A DNA stretch of 33,189 nt from Acidimicrobiales bacterium (lineage in GTDB: Bacteria; Actinomycetota; Acidimicrobiia; Acidimicrobiales; RAAP-2), in contig JADMIJ010000047.1 of NCBI GenBank assembly GCA_015478655.1, positions 1 to 33,189 of the forward strand. Reading direction: 5' to 3'. Positions 22,830-30,021 of this stretch are shown here, piece after piece; within the stretch, counting starts at the first letter, position 1, and each line of letters starts with the position of its first letter. A program made the translations under genes and the position numbers. The notes under the pieces are model-generated. The model saw only the letters and a list, made by a program, of their open reading frames with translations. It was not told where the DNA came from and did no database searches.

Positions 22830-24176
22830 CTAGCTATTCGCCAGAAGCCTCATGGAGTTCGGTACCACAAGGTCACCGGCCACGCGGGCCAGGGCCAGAA
22901 AGCCACGACTTCCGATCGGCCTCATTGTCGCGGCGTCGAACATAACTGGGACCATTTCCACGGTGACGCCTTGCCTGACTGCCAGGTGGTAGCCGGACAG
23001 ATCGCCGACGGCGAGGAAGTTTTCGGCGCCCGTCGTCCCGGTGAAGTCCGGACAATACGAGCTGGTCACGCAGGGCCGGCCGAACAGCGAAGTGCCGGCC
23101 CGATCGACAACCAGGTCGACCTGCGCGGCTGCGCCGGAATCATTCCGGATCTGCGACAGGACGTCCGTGTGGAGGACGAACGTACTGGACCCCTTGAAGC
23201 GCTCCGGCACGGCATTCCAAACTCGCCGCACATCGGCGGCCGAGATCGACCCCGCAGTCGTCACGGTGACGTGAGCGGGCGAGGTCGTCGAGGCTTGCAA
23301 GGCCGTGAAGATGCCCCGCGGTTGCCCGGTCCCGGTTCCCACGGCAACAACGTCGGTCAGCAAGTCGGCGAAGCCACGAGCGATCATCGGCGTGTATTCG
23401 TCGAGAAAGCCGGCGCCTCCGTAATCGGCGAACAGCTCGTCCGATACCGGGATGAACGCCCGCGCCGTCTGAACCGCCAGAGACGGCTGCACGAGGGTCG
23501 GTGTGTTATCGCCGACAACTGCGTTTTCCGCTTGGAATCCCCACCCGGATCCGTCCGAAATGACCGGCTTGTAGACGTTCGTCGAAGTCTGCTTGACCGA
23601 AACGAGCGACGGCAGTGTCGCGAGTTCCTGCGAACTCGGGACGATGCTCGGGTCGATATCGACAGGCAACGCGAGCCCAAACGAGCCACCCTCAGAGGCG
23701 CTCCGCACTTCGTCGTGGTAGCGACGAACCGCGCTCGCTTCCTCCGGCGTGTAGTGCGGATGTTCCTCGCGCAATGACCGCTCGATCGCCGATCGATAGG
23801 CCGGCGCAGTCGTAACGATGGTCCGGATCGCGAGTTCGGTGTCGCCAGCTCGGATTTGTCGGTCGAGGGCGTCGATCTGGAATGATTCCAGACGGTCGGC
23901 GGACCGGATCTCAAGAGCCTTAAGACTTGCGTCTCGGACCTCTGTCGGTTTGGCACTGCGAATGTCGATTGATTCAGGCGACCGATTAAGGAAGGCGTGA
24001 CCCTTCGCTACCGTCTTTTGGTGTTGAAGGTCGGCGTGGCGCCGCTTGGCCGCGTTCAGCTCGGCCAGCGCCGTCCGATAATGGCCGAGGGCCGTCTGCT
24101 CGGCGAGGGTCATGTTCTTTCCCCGAGATTCGATGCGCCGAATGTTCTTGATTATGTCTTCGCTCTGTGTAGCCAT
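22830..24176 (-). CDS. HK97-fold major capsid protein
   Basis: A 448-residue protein. Residues 1 to about 150 form a charged helical N-terminal region (delta/scaffold-like; RGKNMTLAEQTALGHYRTAL and HADLQHQKTVAKG). Residues 160-448 have HK97 capsid features: VYKPVISDGSGWGFQAENAV, ARAFIPVSDELFAD, GTGTGQPRGIFTALQAS (P-loop region), TFVLHTDVLSQIRND, FLAVGDLSGYHLAVRQGVTV and SRGFLALARVAGDLVV at the end. No separate prohead protease gene exists nearby, so the N-terminal region may stay uncleaved or depend on a helper protease. ATG 24176 is the first start. Confidence 0.9.
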   Translation of the reverse strand: MATQSEDIIKNIRRIESRGKNMTLAEQTALGHYRTALAELNAAKRRHADLQHQKTVAKGHAFLNRSPESIDIRSAKPTEVRDASLKALEIRSADRLESFQIDALDRQIRAGDTELAIRTIVTTAPAYRSAIERSLREEHPHYTPEEASAVRRYHDEVRSASEGGSFGLALPVDIDPSIVPSSQELATLPSLVSVKQTSTNVYKPVISDGSGWGFQAENAVVGDNTPTLVQPSLAVQTARAFIPVSDELFADYGGAGFLDEYTPMIARGFADLLTDVVAVGTGTGQPRGIFTALQASTTSPAHVTVTTAGSISAADVRRVWNAVPERFKGSSTFVLHTDVLSQIRNDSGAAAQVDLVVDRAGTSLFGRPCVTSSYCPDFTGTTGAENFLAVGDLSGYHLAVRQGVTVEMVPVMFDAATMRPIGSRGFLALARVAGDLVVPNSMRLLANS

Positions 24177-24292
24177 TTGTGGTACTTCACTTTCCTGTCA
24201 GTGCCGCGGCAAGCGGCGGTGTTGTGTTTGCTGTTGCTGATGCGCCGAAGTGGCGCGGTTACGTTCGCCGGGTGGCGAGCGATCTTGAAAAC

Positions 24293-25813
24293 TCAGTGGT
24301 CGAGGCTCGATAGCGATGGCCCGTAGCTGAAGAAACAGTCCGCCTCGTCATCGGCGTTCATGGCGCCGTAAAGGGCGATGGTGCAAGCCACGAGCGCGCT
24401 CACGTCTGCCTTCCGTCTGCCCCAAGTCCACCGGTCGCCCAGCGGTCGCTTCACGGCGCCGGCTACGGCGGCGGTCAGGACCGCTTCGCCCTTGTGTCGG
24501 AGCCCTTCCTCCATCACCGCGTCGTAGAACGAGCCTGCGGCGGCCGCTATGGCGGAAGTATCCAACGTCGTAAGCGGGATCTCTCGGCGTTCTAGCTCGG
24601 GGATGAGTGATGCGGCAGGGCCATGATCGTCGACGTAGACCGCGCCTCCGTACTCCTCGACCAGTTCGACGAGGCGATCGACCACCCAGCCCGTGCCCTG
24701 GTCCCACTGGACGACCTCGACGTGCGGGAGATCATCGCTCCGCACGCCGGCCACGGCGATACAGGCGGTATCTCGACTGAGCGGGATATCGAAGGCGAAG
24801 ATCTTTCGCCCATCGATGGTCGATTCGGTGTCCCGGCACGACTCCCAGCGGTCCATATCAATGACCGACGGGGTGCTCGTTGCGGTACTGGGCCAATCTC
24901 CTGCCCCCAGTCGCTCCACTGCGAAGGTTCGGGGGTGCACAGACCTGCGCTCGTCCTCGATATGGTCCTCGCTGATGCGAATCCCCAATGCCGGATTGGC
25001 CATCGCCCAACTCTGCGGATCGCTGGCCACCGCGTCGGTGATCTTGTCGAGATCGCCGGGGATACTCCATTCGAAGTAAGCCAACGATGGATCATCTCCG
25101 GCGATGCCTCGCTCGCGCAGCCGGGCCAACACAACACCGTCGGCGTGAACCATTTGGTCGACCGCCGAGCCCGCATAGATCACTTGTGGATTCGGCCGAG
25201 CGCTCAGGGTCGGCAGCAGGGCGCCAAGTGCGGCCTCTTGGAGGAACATTGCCTCGTCGAAGACGACCAGATCCGCCGAAAACCCTCGGCCGCCACCCTT
25301 CGTCCGGGTCCGAAATCGGATCCGCTGGCCACTTTTCAGTTCGATGCCCTCGTCGCCATGCGACCTCGACACCCGCTTGACGCGTCGTTTGAACTCCGGA
25401 GTGCCGTCGATGATGGCGTCGAGCCGGGAGAAATGCTCAAGCGAGGTGCTGAAATCGTGGGCGGAGTGCACGATGAACCGCTCGTCGAACAGGAATAGGC
25501 CGGCCAACTCGCGGGCCAGGAGAATCGCGCCCTTGCCGTTCTGCCGACCGACGACCTGTGCGGCCTCGAAGGCCGCCCACTTGCCGTCGGCACCTTCGGC
25601 GCACAGGTGGGTCAAGACGAACCGTTGCCACTCGTCGAGGTGGAGCCCGGCGCTTGCTGCCAGCTCGATTGCCTCGGCGCCGGAGCTGGACACGGCCGGC
25701 GGCACGCTAAAGATGCGCGGGCGCTGCGATCCGAGCGTCATTCGGTCACCCATTGTCTGTCGTCGCGATCCGGTGGGCCCGGCGACTGGCGAGATCATCG
25801 ATTTGGTCGTCAT
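24293..25813 (-). CDS. Terminase large subunit
   Basis: A 506-residue phage DNA-packaging motor (Terminase_1-like). The ATPase domain has Walker A GRQNGKGA (89-96), Walker B LVVFDEA (182-188) and a SAHDFSTSLEHFSRLD coupling region. The C-terminal RNase-H-like nuclease has FAFDIPLSRDTACIAVAG with Asp 342, AVYVDDHGP and RKADVSALVACTIALYGA with a late Asp. ATG 25813 has a strong AAAGGAGG site, although this start lies 68 nt inside the small-subunit gene. Length and motifs are complete. A 116-bp gap with two small hairpins separates it from the capsid gene, so no portal gene can lie between them. Confidence 0.93.
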   Translation of the reverse strand: MTTKSMISPVAGPTGSRRQTMGDRMTLGSQRPRIFSVPPAVSSSGAEAIELAASAGLHLDEWQRFVLTHLCAEGADGKWAAFEAAQVVGRQNGKGAILLARELAGLFLFDERFIVHSAHDFSTSLEHFSRLDAIIDGTPEFKRRVKRVSRSHGDEGIELKSGQRIRFRTRTKGGGRGFSADLVVFDEAMFLQEAALGALLPTLSARPNPQVIYAGSAVDQMVHADGVVLARLRERGIAGDDPSLAYFEWSIPGDLDKITDAVASDPQSWAMANPALGIRISEDHIEDERRSVHPRTFAVERLGAGDWPSTATSTPSVIDMDRWESCRDTESTIDGRKIFAFDIPLSRDTACIAVAGVRSDDLPHVEVVQWDQGTGWVVDRLVELVEEYGGAVYVDDHGPAASLIPELERREIPLTTLDTSAIAAAAGSFYDAVMEEGLRHKGEAVLTAAVAGAVKRPLGDRWTWGRRKADVSALVACTIALYGAMNADDEADCFFSYGPSLSSLDH

Positions 25814-26066
25814 GGTCCTCCTTTGGCGGGATCTGAGCGGTCAGGCGGGCGAGTGCGTCGACGAGGGCTCGTGAGCACATGGATTTAGCGGTAGCGCTCG
25901 TCCTAGGGGAGTCGATCGACTGGGCCAGGGCCAGGGCCATAGCGGCCAGGCCGCCGGTAGCGAGGTTCGGGGATGTCTCGGCGATGGCGTCGAGGTCGCG
26001 TTGGACGGCTCGGCCGACATCACCAGTCGGGCGAGCGATAACTTTGCTGACTGGCTTGCGTGGCAC
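25746..26066 (-). CDS. Terminase small subunit
   Basis: A 106-residue protein starts at GTG 26066 (MPRKPVSKVIARPTG). The core DLDAIAETSPNLATGGLAAM, then ALALAQSIDSPRTSATAKSM and CSRALVDALARL, matches actinobacteriophage small terminases, which bind pac/cos DNA. It overlaps the HNH gene by 47 nt and the large subunit by 68 nt, in different frames. A longer open frame upstream is not family-like. Confidence 0.85.
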   Translation of the reverse strand: MPRKPVSKVIARPTGDVGRAVQRDLDAIAETSPNLATGGLAAMALALAQSIDSPRTSATAKSMCSRALVDALARLTAQIPPKEDHDDQIDDLASRRAHRIATTDNG

Positions 26067-26424
26067 GTGTGATCCTCTCTTTGGTCCGGCCGGACGTCGC
26101 CCTATTGCAGGCAGCGTGCTCGGGGCCCGTGTATCGGGTGCGGTCGTTGTCGTCGTGGCCGAGATCCCATGCGGCGCCCGGCTCGATCGGCACGCCGCAG
26201 CGGGCACAGGCGACAGTGCCCGCGGCCACTGCCGGCGCCCACCGTTCTCGCAGTCGACGATGGACTGAGCCATAGCCCCTAGCCGTCGTAGAGGGCCTAA
26301 GACGGGTATCAGGGGTCCTGTTCCGGCGCCTCGCACCCGTCGGTGGCTGCCGGCAGGACTCACAGAGCCGGCGCCGGCGCGACAGGGTTGGGCCACCACA
26401 ACTGCGGCAGGGTCGTGAAAGCAT
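26020..26424 (-). CDS. HNH endonuclease (packaging-associated)
   Basis: A 134-residue protein with an N-terminal zinc knuckle (CRSCGG...CESC, residues 6-24), the RGYGSVHRRLRERW helix (49-62), and an HNH/GH-type nuclease centre. This centre is CARCG (73-77), WDLGHDDND (His 90, Asp 91/92), YTGPEH (His 103) and CNRATSG (Asn 107). HNH genes next to terminase act in cos cleavage and packaging in many HK97-type phages. ATG 26424 has GGAGG about 9 nt upstream. Confidence 0.9.
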   Translation of the reverse strand: MLSRPCRSCGGPTLSRRRRLCESCRQPPTGARRRNRTPDTRLRPSTTARGYGSVHRRLRERWAPAVAAGTVACARCGVPIEPGAAWDLGHDDNDRTRYTGPEHAACNRATSGRTKERITRATQASQQSYRSPDW

Positions 26425-26770
26425 TGAGAATCGCCTCCAAACGGGCGAAATGGGGCCAAAATGAGCGATAGGGAAGATTTGAGAATGGTTCGCTATTTGC
26501 CCTGGTCGGGGGGCGTTCGCCGGATTTCGACCATCGGGGAGAGGATTTTTTCGACTCCCGGGTCTCTGACCAGGTGTTTTACCCGTTGACTACCCTACCC
26601 CCATGGGGTATAGCCGGAGGAGCCGCCGCGACTACACGACTACCGGCAGGGCAGGGCAGGCCGGTCGATTCGACTTCGACTTGCTTGCTGCACCACGCCA
26701 CACGACGCGACGACGACACGACCACGGTGCGCACGTACACGATGGCGACTCGCGTCGTCACCACTCACCA
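26425..26770. other. 346-bp non-coding gap between early and late leftward blocks
   Basis: No gene is supported here. It contains two copies of the motif YGACCAGG (minus at 26500-26508, plus at 26567-26574), a CCCCATGGGG palindrome near 26600 and an AT-rich patch near 26440-26500. It is a likely site of the promoter for the HNH-terminase-capsid block, although no good -35/-10 pair was found. Confidence 0.4.
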
Positions 26771-26941
26771 TCACCAATCGTCGCCACCTTCGTCGGGCGG
26801 TCGGTCGACGAGCAGGGATGTGGCGAAGCCGCATCGCTGACACCACAAGATGGGCGTCGGCGTCTGGCCCATTCCCATCATCATCGTTCCTCCGCAGCGG
26901 CACTCGTTCCACTTTCGCTCGGCGCCGTCGTTGCGTCTCAT
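26771..26941 (-). CDS. Small zinc-ribbon protein (56 aa)
   Basis: A 56-codon gene starts at ATG 26941 (MRRNDGAERKWNECRCGGTM), overlapping the upstream stop by ATGA. Two cysteine pairs, CRCGG and CQRCGF, form a zinc ribbon, and the tail is acidic (PPDEGGDDW). A longer open frame upstream was rejected because the preceding 57-aa gene occupies it in another frame. Function unknown; it is the last gene of the early leftward chain. Confidence 0.65.
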   Translation of the reverse strand: MRRNDGAERKWNECRCGGTMMMGMGQTPTPILWCQRCGFATSLLVDRPPDEGGDDW

Positions 26942-27111
26942 TGACTCACTCTCTCTATCCGGTCGACGATCTTCGAGGTCGCGTGGTGCCGGCCACACTG
27001 CAGTCCGATCGACAGCGAGTCCGGTCGGTCGGTCATCCTCGTCTCCTTGACCACACGCAAGGTGGAACCGCAGTGGCATGTCTCGACGTAACTCCAAGGC
27101 CAGCGCTTCAT
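26938..27111 (-). CDS. Small zinc-binding protein (57 aa)
   Basis: A 57-codon gene: MKRWPWSYVETCHCGSTLRV, then VKETRMTDRPDSLSIGLQCG and RHHATSKIVDRIERVSQ. CHC and CGRHH could bind zinc. Both ends are coupled: its ATG overlaps the stop of the 27392 gene, and its stop overlaps the start of the next zinc-ribbon gene, each by ATGA. That double coupling is the main evidence that it is real. Confidence 0.65.
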   Translation of the reverse strand: MKRWPWSYVETCHCGSTLRVVKETRMTDRPDSLSIGLQCGRHHATSKIVDRIERVSQ

Positions 27112-27392
27112 CGCTTCGACTCCATTTCCATTCGTGTCGCTACATCGACCGGACCGAACTCGATTTGCCGGAACCGAGTCGCCAGCTCTCGCAACGCCGG
27201 CTCGTCATCGCCAGCGGTGAGCAGCTCGTCGACAACCGCCTCGCCTTCGTCTGTCGTCAGGAAAACGTGGCCGTACCCTTCGGACCGGTGCAGCTTGAAT
27301 CGGACGGTGAAAATACCGACCGGGTGCTCGTGAACGGTTAGCTCGCCGTCGACCAGGGGCGTTTCATACCGAACTTGTGGCGCGTCAATCAA
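27108..27392 (-). CDS. Hypothetical protein of the early operon
   Basis: A 94-residue protein starts at TTG 27392, with GGAAGG about 10 nt upstream. Text: MIDAPQVRYETPLVDGELTV, then HEHPVGIFTVRFKLHRSEGY, with an acidic C-terminal helix (EPALRELATRFRQIEF). It is a soluble alpha/beta protein of unknown family. Its stop overlaps the following start (ATGA). Confidence 0.6.
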   Translation of the reverse strand: MIDAPQVRYETPLVDGELTVHEHPVGIFTVRFKLHRSEGYGHVFLTTDEGEAVVDELLTAGDDEPALRELATRFRQIEFGPVDVATRMEMESKR

Positions 27393-27425
27393 TGGTGTCT
27401 GCCTTCCGTTTGGGGAAATGAGAAC

Positions 27426-27806
27426 CTACCGGTCGGCGTCGACATCGGCGGGCGCGTCCACCTTCGCCCACTGATCGACTGCCGGCGGCGCCGTCGGCGT
27501 TGCTTCAGGGTCGACCAATGCAGCTCGTGCAGCTCGCCGTGCGGTCGAGCGGGCCCGGTCCCTGGCATCGGACATCTGGCAATCGGCGAAGATCAGCGCC
27601 CTCCATGCTCGCTGATCCTGCGATGCCAGGGTCGACAGCTCAGCCTCAAGTACGGCGATCTCGGCCAGGACGACGTTCTTGGCATCCCGCGCCTTGTCGA
27701 ACTGCTCGCCGGCACGGGCATAGGCCGCCTCGGTCTTTGCTACGTCCGCTGCGGCGCTCTCGGCCGCCTCGATCAAGGTCGTTGCTACGTCTGCGTCGTC
27801 AATCAT
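27426..27806 (-). CDS. Coiled-coil hypothetical protein
   Basis: A 126-residue protein starts at ATG 27806, overlapping the upstream stop by ATGA, with GGAGA upstream. Residues about 10-75 form an Ala/Glu-rich coiled coil (TLIEAAESAAADVAKTEAAY, EQFDKARDAKNVVLAEIAVL). The C-terminal tail is Pro/Asp-rich (PEATPTAPPAVDQWAKVDAP). Function unknown. Confidence 0.6.
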   Translation of the reverse strand: MIDDADVATTLIEAAESAAADVAKTEAAYARAGEQFDKARDAKNVVLAEIAVLEAELSTLASQDQRAWRALIFADCQMSDARDRARSTARRAARAALVDPEATPTAPPAVDQWAKVDAPADVDADR

Positions 27807-28030
27807 TTCGGTCTCCTCACGCTCCAACGGATGACTAGATCGCCGTCAGAGCTAACGATTGGGTGCCAGTCGGCGATGCGCAGCGCAGACCGATCAATAT
27901 CTGCCGGTGCGATTCCCTCTCGACGCGCCGTTAGGTGGGCGTCGGAACGGTCGATCACGGCTGCTGCGAGGAAGGCTCTAAGCCAGTTGTCGAGGTCGTC
28001 GTCGGTCACGGCTCTGACCAGGGCAAACAA
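27803..28030 (-). CDS. Small hypothetical protein next to the origin (up to 75 aa)
   Basis: The start is either TTG 28030 or GTG 28009 (MTDDDLDNWLRAFLAAAVID...). It ends in a basic stretch (LVIRWSVRRPK). Its stop overlaps the next ATG by ATGA. The TTG start lies at the edge of an iteron and inside a 32-bp sequence duplicated 60 bp upstream; the duplicated copy soon meets a stop. Expression could therefore be affected by Rep binding to the origin. Confidence 0.5.
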   Translation of the reverse strand: MFALVRAVTDDDLDNWLRAFLAAAVIDRSDAHLTARREGIAPADIDRSALRIADWHPIVSSDGDLVIRWSVRRPK

Positions 28031-28285
28031 CCCGTCCCACTCGTCGACCAGGGTTTATGCGGCGGGGACGGCTCTGACCAGGGCAAACAACCCGTCCCAA
28101 AACAACCCGTCCCTATACCCTCCGGACCGGGACGGGTTGCACCCGCCCGGCCCGTCGGCGAGTAGAGGCGATTCAAGTCGTCCCAACAACTCGTCCCAAC
28201 AAATGGGACGGGTTCTTTCGGCAGGTCAGAATGCATTTTCCGACCCCTCGTCGCCCCAACCCGTCCCGTTTGAATGGGACGGGTT
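28008..28285. repeat. Iteron array: putative replication origin of the element
   Basis: AACCCGTCCC occurs perfectly seven times in about 260 bp: forward at 28029, 28089, 28104 and 28258, and inverted at 28129-28138, 28205-28214 and 28276-28285. Variant copies start at 28188 (one mismatch) and 28175 (two). The last two perfect copies form a 10-bp inverted pair with an 8-bp spacer, inside the 3' end of the RepA-like gene. A 32-bp unit is repeated exactly 60 bp apart (28008-28039, 28068-28099). Clustered iterons beside a Rep ATPase are the classic layout of iteron-controlled origins. Confidence 0.75.
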
Positions 28286-29740
28286 GAAAGCCGGCCCCCA
28301 TAACTCGCGCTTTTTCGTGGTTCCGGCCTCTGTACTGCCGAGCCTGTCGTGTCGGATCTCCCCATCCTGGGCCATCTCATCGAAGCAGCGAAAGAACATA
28401 TCGGCGTTGCCGCCGACGATCGTCCGAATCTTCGCTTTGGTCAGTTCGAACGGGTGATCGGTTACCGTGTCCGAGATCCGTCGGCGCATTTCATACTCTT
28501 TCTCGGACCGCTTGTCGTTCTTCGACTTCGCCCCGTTAGACCTGTTCAGGTCCCACGTGATCTCGCCGTCATGTGACCCAGTGTCCTGGTCGAACCGGCC
28601 GATCGATATATCGAGATCCCACGACGTACCGCCCCACTGCCTCGAACCGACCTCAAACGTCAGCCGGAACACGCCGCCGTCGACGTCCGGCTGCTCTCGG
28701 TGAGCGATCAGAACCCACGAGTCAGCCCATTCTCCGGAGCCGGCCATCGTGATCCGTTTCAGCCCCGCGCCCGATCCGGTCTGGTTGTAGTGGTTGACGA
28801 CGGCCAGGCTGGCCCCAACGTCCATGCACGGCCCCGAAAGCTGATTGAGCAGCGATCCCTCTTGGTGAAGGTCAGCGGCCCGCGTGTCGGTCCCGTGGTA
28901 GGTGTAGAGAGGATCGAGCGTCACGAGGCCAGGATTCAGCTCGTCGAGGTCGCGCCGTAGCGAGTCCTGAAACGTGAGGCTCGAAATCGGCGCCACGTCG
29001 AACGACGGGTGAAGGTCGATATCTGCCGGCGTCGTGCCCATCGCCGAGCAGATCCGACGCATACGCCTTGTCCAGAGTCGCCGACCGCCCTCGCCGACGT
29101 AGGCCACGACGGGTCGCTGTGCTGGCGGGGCAAAATGCCCGAAGATGGGCAATCCGGCGGCGATGCCGACCTCTATGAACCCGGTGACGTAGCTCTTTAG
29201 AGTCTTCATCTCACCGGCGATCTGTCCGTAGGTGGGATCGGCGAATAGGCCGGCGGCGAGCCACTCGAACTCGCACGGCTCAGCCAGTAGCTCGGCCATC
29301 GTCCACCGCTTGAACATGGCTTGCTCGCGCTGGATCCGTTCCTGCTCTACTGTCGTCCGGTTGCGGTGGGCCTCTACGTGCGGCCTGAATGCCTTAGCAC
29401 GCGACTCGGGTGTCATTCCGAGGACGAGGGCCGCTACGCCCTTTTCGTCGCCCCCGAACTCTCTGACGAGGGCGGCCCGGAGCCAGGGGTCGGTACGAAG
29501 AAGTCCGTTCCACGGGTCTTCAGCGCCATTGTCTGCGTAAGTAGCGACATCGGTTACCGATGAGTGCAGAATGACCCCGCTCGTGCTCGTGGAGCCCGCA
29601 GACTGTTCCCGTTCGTCGCGCTGGCGCTTGAACTCAGCGCCAACTGCGGCGATACGTTTGGAATCGCCTTGTCGTTCGGCCACCTTGAGCGCTTCCGCCA
29701 GTTGCGGACCGCTCATCGCCTTCAGGTCGGCGGCGCTCAT
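28226..29740 (-). CDS. RepA-like AAA ATPase, replicative helicase/initiator
   Basis: A 504-residue protein. Residues 1-150 are helical and charged. Residues 155-400 form a RecA/AAA_25-like ATPase with the variant Walker A AGEMKTLKS (175-183, the GxxKxxKS form), VVAYVGEGG (211-219), Walker B LVTLDPL (272-278) and a sensor-like SLAVVNHYNQTGSGAG (311-326). The C-terminus (about 420-480) includes a winged-helix-like segment (RRRISDTVTDHPFELTKAKI). ATG 29740 overlaps the SSB-like stop by ATGA; a longer open frame is rejected. Related proteins are helicases of plasmids and satellites. The iterons begin inside its own 3' end. Confidence 0.85.
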   Translation of the reverse strand: MSAADLKAMSGPQLAEALKVAERQGDSKRIAAVGAEFKRQRDEREQSAGSTSTSGVILHSSVTDVATYADNGAEDPWNGLLRTDPWLRAALVREFGGDEKGVAALVLGMTPESRAKAFRPHVEAHRNRTTVEQERIQREQAMFKRWTMAELLAEPCEFEWLAAGLFADPTYGQIAGEMKTLKSYVTGFIEVGIAAGLPIFGHFAPPAQRPVVAYVGEGGRRLWTRRMRRICSAMGTTPADIDLHPSFDVAPISSLTFQDSLRRDLDELNPGLVTLDPLYTYHGTDTRAADLHQEGSLLNQLSGPCMDVGASLAVVNHYNQTGSGAGLKRITMAGSGEWADSWVLIAHREQPDVDGGVFRLTFEVGSRQWGGTSWDLDISIGRFDQDTGSHDGEITWDLNRSNGAKSKNDKRSEKEYEMRRRISDTVTDHPFELTKAKIRTIVGGNADMFFRCFDEMAQDGEIRHDRLGSTEAGTTKKRELWGPAFNPSHSNGTGWGDEGSENAF

Positions 29741-30021
29741 TGGTCCGCCTCCGCCGTCTCGAAGGCGATTTGACGGGCGACGAGCGTGAGCCGGCCGCCC
29801 CTGGTCTGCCGGAGGTGGCCCCCTACATGACAGAGCGTGCCGTCCCGGACGATCTTTTCGCCCGACGAAGCCACGGCGCCGTAGGCATTGATCCGGACCA
29901 CGGTGGCGTCGCCGCGGGCGCTGAACTCGGTCAGGTCGAAGTTGAAATATCGGCCGCCGCCGTTGGGGAGATCGCCGGCAGCGAGGTCCGATGCCGTCCC
30001 TGAGAAAAAGCTTGCGTTCAT
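29737..30021 (-). CDS. SSB-like OB-fold protein
   Basis: A 94-residue protein with GGRYFNFDLTEFSARGDATV, then VRINAYGAVASSGEKIVRDG and TLCHVGGHLRQTRGGRLTLV. The strand pattern (R-Y-F-N-F-D, V-V-R-I-N-A-Y-G, G-x-L-R...L-x-L-V-A) resembles single-stranded DNA-binding OB folds. It precedes the RepA-like gene with an ATGA overlap and starts at ATG 30021, which itself overlaps the stop of the long zinc-finger frame. A role in coating DNA during element replication is likely. Confidence 0.65.
   Translation of the reverse strand: MNASFFSGTASDLAAGDLPNGGGRYFNFDLTEFSARGDATVVRINAYGAVASSGEKIVRDGTLCHVGGHLRQTRGGRLTLVARQIAFETAEADQ

Noticed and set aside
22647-23777. Long plus-strand open frame of 376 codons
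   Set aside because: It is antisense to the capsid gene, which has clear HK97 features; the composition (Arg/Gly/Pro-rich) is that of a GC-rich shadow frame.
24177-24292. Hidden portal or protease gene between terminase and capsid
   Set aside because: The gap is only 116 bp, with two small hairpins and no open frame of useful length.
25746-26459. 237-codon leftward frame over the small terminase
   Set aside because: Only the last 106 residues are family-like; the upstream part overlaps the HNH gene in another frame. GTG 26066 is taken as the real start.
28008-28285. CRISPR array
   Set aside because: Repeats are only 10 bp, occur in both orientations and have irregular spacing, and no cas genes are present; an iteron origin fits better.
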